Positions 50,919-60,113 of a stretch of DNA of 64,000 nucleotides are shown here, piece after piece (within the stretch, counting starts at the first letter, position 1; every line of letters starts with the position of its first letter). The stretch spans positions 85,404 to 149,403 of the forward strand of contig NZ_PENS01000013.1 of the NCBI RefSeq assembly GCF_003144325.1. Reading direction: 5' to 3'. The translations under genes were made by a program, and so were the position numbers. This DNA comes from Proteus terrae (GTDB lineage: Bacteria; Pseudomonadota; Gammaproteobacteria; Enterobacterales; Enterobacteriaceae). The notes beneath the pieces are model-generated. The model was not told the DNA's origin. It saw only the letters and a list, made by a program, of their open reading frames with translations, and ran no database searches.

Positions 50919-53178
50919 AATTTCGACATTTTGGCTACTCCCTGTTATCGCCATTTTTATTGCTAGTTGGTTGCTTTTCCAACATTGGCAAGATAAAGGC
51001 GTACAAATCACGATTGATTTTCAATCAGCATCAGGAATTGTCTCTGGCAGAACACCTATTCGCTATCAAGGTGTTGATGTGGGTCTTGTTAAAGATGTCA
51101 CTTTAAGCGATGATTTACGTCGAGTTATTGTTACAGCTGATATCCGTAAAGATCTCTCGACCGCATTACGCAAAAACACACAGTTTTGGTTAGTTACACC
51201 TAAAGCCAGCCTTTCTGGTGTATCTGGGCTAGATGCTTTAGTTGGTGGTAACTATATCAGTATGTTGCCGGGTGACGGTGAAAAGCAGTTTAAATTTATT
51301 GCTCAAGAAGTTCGTCCTCAAGCTAATATCGATAAAAATCAGCAATTAATCACTTTGACAGCAGATAAACTGGGATCACTCAATGTTGACTCTCAAGTTT
51401 ATTATCGCCAAGTTCCTGTTGGTAAAGTGTATAGCTATGCAATTCGCCCTGATAATCAGGGTATTTTTATTGAACTTAGTATCGATAAACAATATGCCCA
51501 CTTAATACGTCAAGATAGCCATTTCTGGAACGTCTCTGGCTTTCAAGGTAATTTCAATTTAAAAAGTGGCGTATCTGTAAAAATGGAAAGCGTTTCTGCT
51601 TTAATCAATGGCGCAATTGCTTTTGATTCACCGGAAAACAGCCCTCCAGCACAAGAAAATCAGCAATTCGTTTTACAATCAGCTACCTCTGTAGATGCAG
51701 GCAAAGCAATATATGGTGAAGATGGATTAATTATTTCTCTAACCAGTGAAGAAAGCTGGGGAGTCGATGCTGGGCAACCTATTCTTTTCAGAGGAATTTC
51801 TATTGGTCAAATCATTCAACGTAATATGAGTGATGACGGGGTTATTTTTGATGCAATTATTGCCCCTGAATATAAGCATTATATTTATGAAAATAGTAAA
51901 TTTGTCGCCAATAGTCGAATCAACGTCAATATGGGTCTAAATGGTATTGAAGTTCAAGGTGCAACACCTCAAGAATGGCTTGAGGGAGGTATTCACCTGA
52001 TTCAAGGTACTAAGGGGGCACCTAAAGAACAGTATCGCCTTTATCGTAACGACTTCTTTGCAAAAGCCAGTGTTAATGGTAATGAATTACCCGTGACACT
52101 CACTTTAAAAGCATCAAGCCTTCCGGGGATCCAAAAAGGTTCAGTGGTTCTTTATCATCAATTCCAAGTCGGTGAAATTACTGATGTTCGGCCTTTAATG
52201 GATGAATTTGATATTGATGTTTATATTTCCAAACAATATCGCCATCTACTCACGGAAAAGAGTGTCTTCTGGACTGAAGGGGCTGCTAAAGTATCCGTTA
52301 ATGGCTCAGGGTTAACTGTTGAAGCAACACCATTAAATCGTGCATTAAAAGGCGCGATTAGTTTTGATAACTTCGAAAATATCAATAATAACGTTTCACG
52401 TTACAAACTCTATCCATCAGAAACTAGTGCACGAGCTATCGGTGCACAAATTACGCTAAAAACATACGATGCAAGTAAACTCTCTGAAGGGATGCCTATT
52501 CGTTATTTAGGAATTGATATTGGCCAAGTCGAATCATTAATCCTTTCATCAGATAGAAAAGCGGTAATTGTATCAGCAGTTCTCTACCCTGATTATGTCA
52601 AAACCTTCGCGAGATCTGGCAGTCGTTTTGCTGTAGTTACTCCTGAATTAACAGCATCAGGATTAGATAACTTAGATTCACTTATTCAACCTTATATTAA
52701 AGCAGAGCCCGGTAATGGTGGCGTATATCGTCAATTTGAATTGCAAACATCCAACATTACAGACTCACGCTATCTCGATGGATTAAATCTTGTATTAAAT
52801 GCCACAGAGGCTGGTTCAGTACAAATTGGTACGCCAATTTACTATCGTGGTCTTGAGGTTGGTGCCGTGACAGGTCTTGAACTCGGAAACATGTCTGACA
52901 GAGTATTAATTCACATCCGTATTAGTAAAAAATACCAATACCTTGTTCGAAATAATACAGAGTTTTGGCTTTCATCAGGATATAACTTCTCGTTTGGTTT
53001 AACTGGCGGTGTTATTCGTAGTGGTACATTCAAGCAATTTATACGTGGAGGGATCACTTTTGCAACACCACCTTCAACACCATTACAAGTGAAAGCAAAA
53101 CAGGAACAGAATTTCATTTTAAATGATAAAGAACCCAAAGATTGGGATGAATGGGGAACGGCAATACCTAAACCTTAA
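50860..53178 (+). CDS. letB: MCE-domain lipid tunnel protein LetB, six MCE domains
   Basis: Periplasm-spanning MCE protein with one N-terminal membrane helix (about 24-42). Stacked MCE rings form a tunnel for lipid transport. Here 772 residues hold six MCE starts: GVQITIDF near 48, LITLTADKLGSL, LIISLTSEESWGVDAGQP, VTLTLKASSLPGI, AQITLKTYDASKL and LNLVLNATEAGSV. E. coli LetB, as I recall it, has about 877 residues and seven domains. The join at AIYGEDGLIISL corresponds to the place where E. coli has its third domain. ATG 50860 is used as it gives the family-like N-terminus MQQEENDVQ; an upstream ATG at 50791 would start deep inside letA. Confidence 0.92.
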   Translation: MQQEENDVQDTQAQIRRKRKISTFWLLPVIAIFIASWLLFQHWQDKGVQITIDFQSASGIVSGRTPIRYQGVDVGLVKDVTLSDDLRRVIVTADIRKDLSTALRKNTQFWLVTPKASLSGVSGLDALVGGNYISMLPGDGEKQFKFIAQEVRPQANIDKNQQLITLTADKLGSLNVDSQVYYRQVPVGKVYSYAIRPDNQGIFIELSIDKQYAHLIRQDSHFWNVSGFQGNFNLKSGVSVKMESVSALINGAIAFDSPENSPPAQENQQFVLQSATSVDAGKAIYGEDGLIISLTSEESWGVDAGQPILFRGISIGQIIQRNMSDDGVIFDAIIAPEYKHYIYENSKFVANSRINVNMGLNGIEVQGATPQEWLEGGIHLIQGTKGAPKEQYRLYRNDFFAKASVNGNELPVTLTLKASSLPGIQKGSVVLYHQFQVGEITDVRPLMDEFDIDVYISKQYRHLLTEKSVFWTEGAAKVSVNGSGLTVEATPLNRALKGAISFDNFENINNNVSRYKLYPSETSARAIGAQITLKTYDASKLSEGMPIRYLGIDIGQVESLILSSDRKAVIVSAVLYPDYVKTFARSGSRFAVVTPELTASGLDNLDSLIQPYIKAEPGNGGVYRQFELQTSNITDSRYLDGLNLVLNATEAGSVQIGTPIYYRGLEVGAVTGLELGNMSDRVLIHIRISKKYQYLVRNNTEFWLSSGYNFSFGLTGGVIRSGTFKQFIRGGITFATPPSTPLQVKAKQEQNFILNDKEPKDWDEWGTAIPKP

Positions 53179-53218
53179 AAATTAGATAATTCTGCCCTAT
53201 TTCAGATAATTTATTTAA

Positions 53219-53248
53219 AGCGGATCACAAAAAATGATCCGTTTTTTT
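53219..53248 (+). terminator. Terminator after letB
   Basis: CGGATCA, seven A-rich bases, TGATCCGTTTTTTT. Confidence 0.9.
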
Positions 53249-53389
53249 TATTTCTAAAAAATATTTTGGAAATAGATTCCATTTATACTATGCTTAATTT
53301 TGTTTGGTCAAAAAGCATTCTTTAAAATAAATGCCACCAATAAAACACAACGGGACACAACACGACATCGCTTAAACTGGAGCTTTATT

Positions 53390-53632
53390 ATGAAAAAAAC
53401 AACGTTAAAAATTGCTTGCTATGAAATTGAAGATATTACTTTGAAACACTCTTCTGATAACCAATTAACTTATATTCATATTCCATGTGATTATGACAAA
53501 GAGTTTTGCATGCAATTAGATGGATGGGATGAAAACACAAGTATTCCAGCCCAATTGAAAGATAAAAATATTCTGCTTTATCGCCATGCTTATGATAAGG
53601 ATAGCCACCACTGGATCTTAAAAGTGGCGTAA
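53390..53632 (+). CDS. yebV: YebV-family small protein (DUF1480)
   Basis: Eighty-residue cytoplasmic protein beginning MKKTTLKIACYEIEDI. It matches E. coli YebV (78 residues) in IPCDYD, FCMQLDGWDENTSIPA and LYRHAYD. Function unknown. ATG 53390 follows GGAG by seven bases; a longer upstream frame is not conserved. In E. coli rsmF lies between the letAB homologues and yebV; here rsmF is absent. Confidence 0.88.
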   Translation: MKKTTLKIACYEIEDITLKHSSDNQLTYIHIPCDYDKEFCMQLDGWDENTSIPAQLKDKNILLYRHAYDKDSHHWILKVA

Positions 53633-53655
53633 CGAGATGCTAAAGCGAAATAAAA

Positions 53656-53683
53656 AAAGCCAGATAAATCATTTATCTGGCTT
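53656..53683 (-). terminator. Stem-loop between yebV and yebY
   Basis: AAGCCAGATAAA, short loop, TTTATCTGGCTT with a T-run on the minus strand only; it can serve the minus-strand yebY transcript and may be used on both strands. Confidence 0.65.
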
Positions 53684-53935
53684 AGGGAAATGGCTCATTG
53701 TGAGCCGTGCGCTAAAAACTAATTGCTGATTACTACATAAACAAAAATCGAGGACTAACTCAGACTTTTTTATCTCACAACCTACTGTTAAATATTAGCT
53801 AACAATATGTAAAGATCCAGTAAACAGCCCAGTAGCACACTATTTTCTATTCAAAAAATTATCACTCTTAATTTTTATTATTTAAATCAATGCGATAAAA
53901 ATAAAAAACTCTTAACCATATTATTAATCACTTGA

Positions 53936-54280
53936 TTAATTATTCTTACAGAGCGACTTAATCGCATTTTGTATCACTTCTACTGATTTTTTCTTTTCAG
54001 GTGTATTCGGATCCGGTAGTAAAATAACATCAATTAACTGTGCTTTTACTTTTCCACTTTCCATTTGTTCCATTGCAATTTCATTAAGTGGATATTGCAT
54101 CAGTGTTGCTGGATTAATCACAAACCAAGCACCATCAGCACGACAATTGAGCATCACCTCTTCTCGTGTAAATGGCCAGTCGTCACCAAATTGAAGCTTA
54201 CTGACCGTTGAAATAGGTGCTGCCGAGAATGCTTGAAAAGAAAACAGCATTAACATTCCCGCAAATAAAAAACGTTTCAT
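53936..54280 (-). CDS. yebY: YebY-family periplasmic protein (DUF2511)
   Basis: Secreted protein of 114 residues with a signal peptide (cleavage near FSA-APIS). It matches YebY in [11 protein letters not shown] and [17 protein letters not shown]; two Cys (45ff and near the end) could form a disulfide. Function unknown, but it is paired with copC and copD here and in E. coli, suggesting a role in copper handling. Confidence 0.88.
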   Translation of the reverse strand: MKRFLFAGMLMLFSFQAFSAAPISTVSKLQFGDDWPFTREEVMLNCRADGAWFVINPATLMQYPLNEIAMEQMESGKVKAQLIDVILLPDPNTPEKKKSVEVIQNAIKSLCKNN

Positions 54281-54327
54281 GTGGATATCTCATTTAAGAA
54301 ATTAGGTTTTTTCGATTATATAACAAT

Positions 54328-55224
54328 CTATACAGGTGAGTTAATCGCAAAGATGGCGACAGTAAAAATAACCATTGTTCCAAGTAACAGCTCAAACCAA
54401 CTATTCACTAGTAACCATTGAAAATTATTTTTCTTACGGATATGAGGAACTAAAACATAACGGTTGATTACGGCTAAACCAAGCATTAACAGCACTAAAC
54501 TAATTTTAAGCCATAACATACTTTGATATTCAGATGACAATGGTACTGCCGGCCATCCTGGAATTAACATTACGGCACTGATAATACCAGTAATTGTAAC
54601 CAATAAAACGGCAATATGACCCAAAAGTGAAAACCGCTTCATGGTACCAATAATCGGTTTGATCATTCCATCTGCAAGCTCGTCTTTATTCCGCAAAAAC
54701 TGTAAACAAGCAACAAATGGCCATAAACCACCAAACCAATACGCAGCACTAATAAGATGAATACTTTGATTAAGCTTATAAAATATCGCTTCTGAACCTG
54801 TAAACATTGCACCATGACCTATAGATGCATGTAAGATCAACATAATCGAAGCAACAATTAATAGAGAAAAGTTACGAACATAACGTTGGTGTATAAATAA
54901 AACAGCTAACGCAATGATTGCCAAAACTAATTGCCATTGCCAAACTTGACCAAATGAAGTACCTAATACCGCTTTCCATATTTCAAATGACCAAGCATCC
55001 TCCCATCCATCGCCCATAATACCGGATTGTACAGCCATCCATAGATAAGTCGTAATAAAGACAGTGACAGTACTAATGGCTAATGCAGGACGCAAACGAA
55101 CTTGAATAAGAGGAATGAACTTATCTTTTGCAAGAATGGCAGCCGAGAAGCTCAGTCCGAACATAAACATGACTGCCACGAAATGGAAAAAACGGCATAA
55201 AATATAAACGTCTTCAGGTGTCAT
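54328..55224 (-). CDS. copD: Copper homeostasis membrane protein CopD (YebZ)
   Basis: Inner-membrane protein of 298 residues with eight helices, CopD family. His and Met residues in the helices (CRFFHFVAVMFMFG, HASIGHGAMFTG, HLISAAYWFGGLW) could carry copper. With CopC it is thought to bring copper from periplasm to cytoplasm. Its start overlaps the copC stop by one base. Confidence 0.92.
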   Translation of the reverse strand: MTPEDVYILCRFFHFVAVMFMFGLSFSAAILAKDKFIPLIQVRLRPALAISTVTVFITTYLWMAVQSGIMGDGWEDAWSFEIWKAVLGTSFGQVWQWQLVLAIIALAVLFIHQRYVRNFSLLIVASIMLILHASIGHGAMFTGSEAIFYKLNQSIHLISAAYWFGGLWPFVACLQFLRNKDELADGMIKPIIGTMKRFSLLGHIAVLLVTITGIISAVMLIPGWPAVPLSSEYQSMLWLKISLVLLMLGLAVINRYVLVPHIRKKNNFQWLLVNSWFELLLGTMVIFTVAIFAINSPV

Positions 55225-55616
55225 TATTTTACACTAAATTGATAAGAACCTTTTGTCTTGTGCCCATCAACAGAAACAACGTTCCAATTAACTAAATAGT
55301 TACCTTCAGCTAAATCACTTTCTAAAGGCAATAACAATTTAGTATTGTTAACAGGGTCTAAACTCAATTTTCCTACGGTAATTTCTTTACCATCGCTATT
55401 AGTAACTTTGATTTTGCTAAAGGCTAATTCAATACCTTCAGAGAAGTCTAGCGTAATAACTTTAGGCGCTTGCGCTTGTTCAATAGCAGCACCTTCAGCA
55501 GGTAACTGTGATTTTAAGTGTGCGTGTGCTAATGCTTGTTGGTATGACATACCAAGGAATAAAACAGCAATAGCCGATAATTTACCCCAAGATGTCTTAA
55601 GTGTATTTAATGACAT
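55224..55616 (-). CDS. copC: Periplasmic copper-binding protein CopC (YobA)
   Basis: Small beta-barrel copper protein, 130 residues. Signal peptide cleavage after QQALA leaves HAHLKSQLPAEGA, so the mature N-terminal His can act as a Cu(II) ligand (copper brace) together with the His in VDGHKTKGSYQFSVK. It is the first gene of copC-copD-yebY. Confidence 0.92.
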   Translation of the reverse strand: MSLNTLKTSWGKLSAIAVLFLGMSYQQALAHAHLKSQLPAEGAAIEQAQAPKVITLDFSEGIELAFSKIKVTNSDGKEITVGKLSLDPVNNTKLLLPLESDLAEGNYLVNWNVVSVDGHKTKGSYQFSVK

Positions 55617-55969
55617 AATAACCTCTTAAATTACAGGTGATTTTTTTATTTATGGAAATATTTTATAGCAAATTTACGTCAAGATCTTCGCTTCTTGATA
55701 TTAGAAATAAAAGGTTGTGAACTAGCACTCAAAATATATGTTATTTAGACCAGTTTCTGTTTCAAATATCACCCATTTTTACACTTCGAAAAAATATAAT
55801 ACCCATATTGACAGTCTAAACAGTTCAATACATAACCGAATACAACTAAAAGTAAAATAAACACCTTGTATAAATAACAATCAAAAAAAATTTTAGGATA
55901 AAAAATACGCAAACGAAAGTGAGGAAGAGATAAAAAATAGGAATAAGAATAGAGCTAATGCAGAAGAAT
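55617..55969. other. Intergenic region between copC and the ftnA terminator
   Basis: About 350 bases, AT-rich. It should contain the copC promoter; no CueR- or Fur-like site was convincing and no coding sequence seen. Confidence 0.4.
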
Positions 55970-56005
55970 AAAAAAGCGCCCTGCTATTCATTCATAGCAG
56001 AGCGC
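55970..56005 (-). terminator. Terminator after ftnA
   Basis: Minus-strand GCGCTCTGCTAT, six-base loop, ATAGCAGGGCGC then TTTTTT; one internal mismatch. Confidence 0.88.
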
Positions 56006-56050
56006 AATAATTCATTTATTAACTTAAGCTATCTAAAACTTTATTAATAA

Positions 56051-56554
56051 TTAAACATGTGCAGATGTTGATAATGTGTTCAGATCTTTATCTAACAAGA
56101 ATAAAGCCTTACCACTGTCACCCACCATTGCTAATTTATCTAGGATTGATTTGAATAGTTTCTCTTCTTCATGCTGTTCTGCAACATACCATTGTAAGAA
56201 ATTAAATGTTGAATAATCCTGAGTCGTCATTGCAACATGCGCTAATTTATTAATCTCAGATGTAATATGTTTTTCATGTTCGTAAGTTTTATCGAACAAT
56301 TCAGATAATGATGAGAACTCAGCTGGTGGAGCTTCAATCGCACCAAGTAAAGGCATTGCGCCTGTATCACTTAAGTAATCAAATAAACGGTGCATATGTT
56401 CCATTTCTTCACGAGAATGAGCTTTTAAAAATTTAGCAGCACCATCAAATCCTTTGTCATCGCACCAAGCACTCATTTGCAAATAAAGATTTGCTGAATA
56501 AAATTCTAAATTTAGCTGTTCATTCAATTTATTGATCATATCTTGATGTAACAT
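56051..56554 (-). CDS. ftnA: Bacterial non-heme ferritin FtnA
   Basis: Iron-storage ferritin, 167 residues (E. coli FtnA 165). The ferroxidase-centre ligands are visible: Glu near 17 (NLEFYSA), the [12 protein letters not shown] segment with Glu and His near 50, and the [12 protein letters not shown] segment near 127. Oxidises Fe(II) and stores it in a 24-subunit shell. No Fur box was seen close to its start; in E. coli ftnA is Fur-activated. Confidence 0.95.
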   Translation of the reverse strand: MLHQDMINKLNEQLNLEFYSANLYLQMSAWCDDKGFDGAAKFLKAHSREEMEHMHRLFDYLSDTGAMPLLGAIEAPPAEFSSLSELFDKTYEHEKHITSEINKLAHVAMTTQDYSTFNFLQWYVAEQHEEEKLFKSILDKLAMVGDSGKALFLLDKDLNTLSTSAHV

Positions 56555-57257
56555 ATTTTACGTCCTTTGCGATGAAAATTAACATTATGGATATTATGCA
56601 CACTTAAAAATAAAAATATAGCTATTTACATATAGTTTTTGTTTATTTTTTTAATCAATTATCTGTAATAAAAATAAAAACCAATCTCATTTGTAATATG
56701 CTCTCTCTATATTTTAATGTTAAATAGTACTTATTATCATTAAGAGTAAACATGCATTTAATTATCATCATAAAACAAACATAACACATTGAAAAATAAC
56801 AATATAACTCTCACTCTTTAATTTTATCTTTAGCTTTTATATTTATTGTTTTTTCTTTAGGATTCAAATTTTCTGTATTAAAATAAAATATAAATTATAT
56901 TTTAGCCATTAAATGATATTCAAGAATAAGCTTTATCACATATCAAAAAATATATGCAAAGTGATATCTATAATAATTATTATTAAAAAAATAAAATATT
57001 CGGTCTATTACTTTTTAATACTTCCCTTTTTCTATAATTTCTATTTGATATTTCTACACATTTATTGGTTCAGATCGCAGTTTTTTTTCACTTTTTTTCA
57101 TATAAAAAAATACATAACTCTCAAAAAATAAAAATAATTTCAATTTTTGTGCAGTTTTTCATTTTGACTGATAAGATTAGTAGGTAACTCATATTTGTAT
57201 GCACAAAAAATTAATATTAAAGCCCTAATCATAATAAAAGGTTAATTAGGAGCCACT
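56555..57257. other. Very AT-rich divergent promoter region of ftnA and usp
   Basis: About 700 bases at very low GC with long A and T runs. A 72-codon frame at 56913-57131 is composition-driven (Ile/Phe/Lys/Tyr only) and is not called. Likely an H-NS-type silenced or curved region. Nothing else recognised. Confidence 0.45.
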
Positions 57258-57692
57258 ATGACAAAAACAGTGTTAGTACCCGTTGATTTTACAGAGCTTG
57301 GTTTATTGGACAAGGTTGTGTCTCATCTAAAAGCATTGTCTGTCGCTGACAAATTGAATATTCATTTTTTATCAGTTATTCCAAGTTATGAGTCGTTTGT
57401 CGGATTTGCATTCGCAGGCCAAGATAGACTAGCTAGTGACAAACAACGTATTGAAATTGCATTATCCACACTAAAAGAAAATTTATCGCATATTGATATT
57501 CCCAATAGTACAACTCAATTTTATGTGTCTATAGGTAATCCACGCGATAAAATTTTAGAAACCGCAAAAAAAATTCAAGCAGAGCTGATTGTCATTGGTT
57601 CTCGTAATCCTGGGATGAAAACTTATCTTCTAGGTTCTACCGCATCTTCCGTGGTCAGTTACGCAGAATCATCTGTACTAGTCGTGCGTTAA
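57258..57692 (+). CDS. uspF: Universal stress protein (UspF/UspG type)
   Basis: Cytoplasmic Usp protein of 144 residues, the length of E. coli UspF. It begins MTKTVLVPVDFTEL with the ATP-pocket Asp and ends with a UspF-like nucleotide-binding segment GSRNPGMKTYLLGSTASSVV and SSVLVVR. UspF-type proteins affect adhesion and stress survival in E. coli. GGAG lies upstream. Naming F against G is tentative. Confidence 0.88.
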   Translation: MTKTVLVPVDFTELGLLDKVVSHLKALSVADKLNIHFLSVIPSYESFVGFAFAGQDRLASDKQRIEIALSTLKENLSHIDIPNSTTQFYVSIGNPRDKILETAKKIQAELIVIGSRNPGMKTYLLGSTASSVVSYAESSVLVVR

Positions 57693-58003
57693 TCACCCAC
57701 TCCCTACTTTTATAAGAAATCTGGTATTCGTCATAAGCCAGATTTCTTATTCTTTTCACCATAAAATCCATTCAAAATAATATTTTATTTTATTGCCATT
57801 ATTTTTAAGAGTAGTAATTAAAAATATATTCTAAAGCAATAAGATAATTATTAAAAAAATAAAATCACATTCTCTTTAATACCTTTATATAAATGACTAT
57901 ATTAATAATCTCTTAATAAATTTATATTGTTCACGATGTTAAATTATGTAAAAATACTTTTCCATCAAGACCAAATTTAATCAACAGAGTAAAAGGAATT
58001 AAA
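57693..58003. other. Intergenic region between usp and the DUF2628 gene
   Basis: Contains an inverted repeat at 57714-57748 (AAGAAATCTGG/CCAGATTTCTT), probably the usp terminator, then about 250 bases of AT-rich DNA with the next gene's promoter. No other feature seen. Confidence 0.5.
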
Positions 58004-58384
58004 ATGAATAAAGAAATTTCCGAAAAATGGCAAGAGCGTTTTTCATTTTTTGATCAATATGGCTCACCTAAAACATCAGAATATAAAGCTGCTTATAAAG
58101 CACTTCCCTTTGGTAAACGTATTCTTATCGGAATGAATATCTGGGCATTTTTCTTTGGTTTTATTTATTTTCTTATTTTAGGTTTATGGCGTAAAGCATT
58201 AACATTATTTGCTATTAATATTGCTATTTTTACTATTATTGGCTTCTTACCTGTAAATAACGGTGTTATCAATGCTGTAGGTATAGCAATTAACGTTTTA
58301 TGGGCTATAACAGCCAACTATGCGTATTACTTGAAAGAAACCAAAAATGATCAAAGCTGGAACCCGTTTGAAGGTGTTCTGTAA
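58004..58384 (+). CDS. DUF2628 membrane protein (YigF-like)
   Basis: Small inner-membrane protein of 126 residues, same length as E. coli YigF, which it resembles. Soluble N-terminus (KWQERFSFFDQYGSPKTSEYK) precedes two or three helices (about 48-68, 70-85, 95-115); the C-terminus is WNPFEGVL. The function of DUF2628 proteins is not known. AAAGGA precedes the ATG and a terminator follows directly. Confidence 0.85.
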   Translation: MNKEISEKWQERFSFFDQYGSPKTSEYKAAYKALPFGKRILIGMNIWAFFFGFIYFLILGLWRKALTLFAINIAIFTIIGFLPVNNGVINAVGIAINVLWAITANYAYYLKETKNDQSWNPFEGVL

Positions 58385-58414
58385 AAATAAAAGGGGCAAT
58401 GCCCCTTTTATTTT
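58384..58414 (+). terminator. Terminator after the DUF2628 gene
   Basis: AAAATAAAAGGGGC, AAT, GCCCCTTTTATTTT, overlapping the stop codon. Confidence 0.9.
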
Positions 58415-58625
58415 CTCTTATTCATTCCTTTATTAATAACATCATTCCTCCTTCTTCTTATTTCATAGTCATTCTATCCATTACTCTATTTAAATATTTT
58501 TATATAACTCTCTATAATGATTGTTTAAAATAGAAAATAATGAAATAACACTAAAAGTTCGTTTTTATCTCAGAAGGATACTTTGCTAATGCTATAATGC
58601 ATTAACACTAAATTAGGGAAAACGT

Positions 58626-59177
58626 ATGTCTAATCACTTTCAAGGTAAATTTGAAGCCGAACTAAAATACCACCTTCAAAATCCAAAAGAATTTATTAAC
58701 GAATTAAAAAAGTCAGGAGCCACATTATTTACGCCTGAGAATCAAGAAACAGATTGGTACATGGAGCATGATAATACTGAATTTTCAGCTCCTACTATCA
58801 GTTTATGTGTAAGAAAAATGCTCCCTGCAGGAATAAACCTTCTTATCGTTAAAGGCCCTGATTTATCACAATGTGAAGCTGTTCGTATTGAAGATGCAGA
58901 AAAAACAGTCTCTATGTTCACGACGCTTGGTTATCATTGTATTCTTAATTATACAAAATCAAGAGAAATCTATTTTCTAGATGAGTTTCATATCACTATC
59001 GATAAACTAGATAAACTAGGATCATTTGCTGAGTTTGCTATCATGACGGACGACCAAAACAAACTCTCGTTCTATGCTGACCAACTAAAGCACTTAGCCA
59101 CAAAATTTGGCTTTACAGAAAAAGATCTTGAGAAAAATAACTATAAAACACTAATGTTAAATAACCTCAAGTCATAA
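58626..59177 (+). CDS. cyaB: Class IV adenylate cyclase (CyaB, CYTH fold)
   Basis: Enzyme of 183 residues in the CYTH/triphosphate tunnel family. It aligns by eye with the Aeromonas and Yersinia class IV cyclases: HFQGKFEAELK with the ExExK metal/phosphate signature at 10-14, ISLCVRKM, LLIVKGPDLSQCEA, TLGYHCIL, REIYFLDEFHITIDKL and GSFAEFAIMTDD. Relatives make cAMP from ATP, though the physiological role in Yersinia is doubtful since class I CyaA does most of the work; thiamine triphosphatase-like activity is an alternative. Single gene. Confidence 0.9.
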   Translation: MSNHFQGKFEAELKYHLQNPKEFINELKKSGATLFTPENQETDWYMEHDNTEFSAPTISLCVRKMLPAGINLLIVKGPDLSQCEAVRIEDAEKTVSMFTTLGYHCILNYTKSREIYFLDEFHITIDKLDKLGSFAEFAIMTDDQNKLSFYADQLKHLATKFGFTEKDLEKNNYKTLMLNNLKS

Positions 59178-59513
59178 ACAATTTTACTAAGTAAATATCC
59201 TCATAGAAATTATCAAAATTCTCTAATCAGAGCACCGATATTCTATCAATAGATATTGGTGCTTTGTCATTTCTAGCATTGTTTTATCTTATCTACTAAA
59301 AAGTAAAAAATAACGAGTCGAATAGAAAATTTATTTGAGTGCCATATTTATTATATTTATCTGAGAATGTCATTCTCCCTACCTCAAATAAAGCATCTTC
59401 TTAGTCAAAAAATGTCATTCAGATCTAATTTTAAAGATATTTTTGTAATACCACTTATATTAAGGTACTGTTTTTACTAGAATTAGTAAAAAAATATATT
59501 AATAGGAGGGTTT
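59178..59513. other. Intergenic region between cyaB and nqrE
   Basis: Contains an inverted repeat at 59231-59265 (AGCACCGATATTCTA/TAGATATTGGTGCT), the likely cyaB terminator. The remaining 250 bases hold the nqrE promoter. No trace of nqrD or other nqr genes. Confidence 0.5.
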
Positions 59514-60113
59514 ATGCTTGAAAATTACCTTAATATCTTTATTAAGGCGACTTTTGTTGAGAATATGGCATTAAGTTTCTTTTTAGGAATGTGTACTTTT
59601 CTTGCTGTCTCTAAAGAAGTAAAAACCTCATTAAAACTGGGTCTTACTGTTACTGCATTATTGATTATTGCCACACCTATCAATAACTTAATCTATCATT
59701 TCATTCTAAAGAAAGATGCGGTAGTCGAAGGTATTGATCTTAGTTTTCTTAGATATATCACTTTTATTGGCGTTTTAGCGGCATTAGTTCAAATTTTAGA
59801 AATGTTTTTAGATAAATTTATCCCTTCGCTTTATCATTCATTAGGGATCTTTTTGCCTTTATTGACTATTCATTGCGCTATCTTTGGTGCCACCATTTTT
59901 ATGGTTGAACGTGACTACACATTTACTGAATCAGTGATATATGGTGCTGGGTGTGGCATAGGTTGGCTACTTGCGATTATCGCGCTCTCTGGTTTACGTG
60001 AAAAAATGAAATATTCAGATATTCCCAAAGCATTGAGAGGACTAGGGATCACATTTATCACGGTAGGATTAATGTCTCTTGGTTTTATGTCGTTCTCAGG
60101 GATTTCGCTTTAA
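59514..60113 (+). CDS. nqrE: Solitary NqrE (Na+-translocating NADH:quinone reductase subunit E) homologue
   Basis: Membrane protein of 199 residues with six helices, closely matching Vibrio NqrE (198) from [20 protein letters not shown] to [19 protein letters not shown]. The Cys at 27 (GMCTF) and 121 (IHCAIF), which in NqrE help hold the [2Fe-2S] cluster shared with NqrD, are both kept. A strong AGGAGG lies four bases before the ATG. In every Na+-NQR operon I know, nqrE is inside nqrABCDEF; here no other nqr gene is next to it. RnfE-type paralogues exist, but NqrE is the better match. Confidence 0.92.
   Translation: MLENYLNIFIKATFVENMALSFFLGMCTFLAVSKEVKTSLKLGLTVTALLIIATPINNLIYHFILKKDAVVEGIDLSFLRYITFIGVLAALVQILEMFLDKFIPSLYHSLGIFLPLLTIHCAIFGATIFMVERDYTFTESVIYGAGCGIGWLLAIIALSGLREKMKYSDIPKALRGLGITFITVGLMSLGFMSFSGISL

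Noticed and set aside
56913..57131. 72-codon frame in the region between ftnA and usp
   Set aside because: Made almost wholly of Ile, Phe, Lys, Tyr and Leu codons as expected by chance in very AT-rich DNA; no Shine-Dalgarno sequence.
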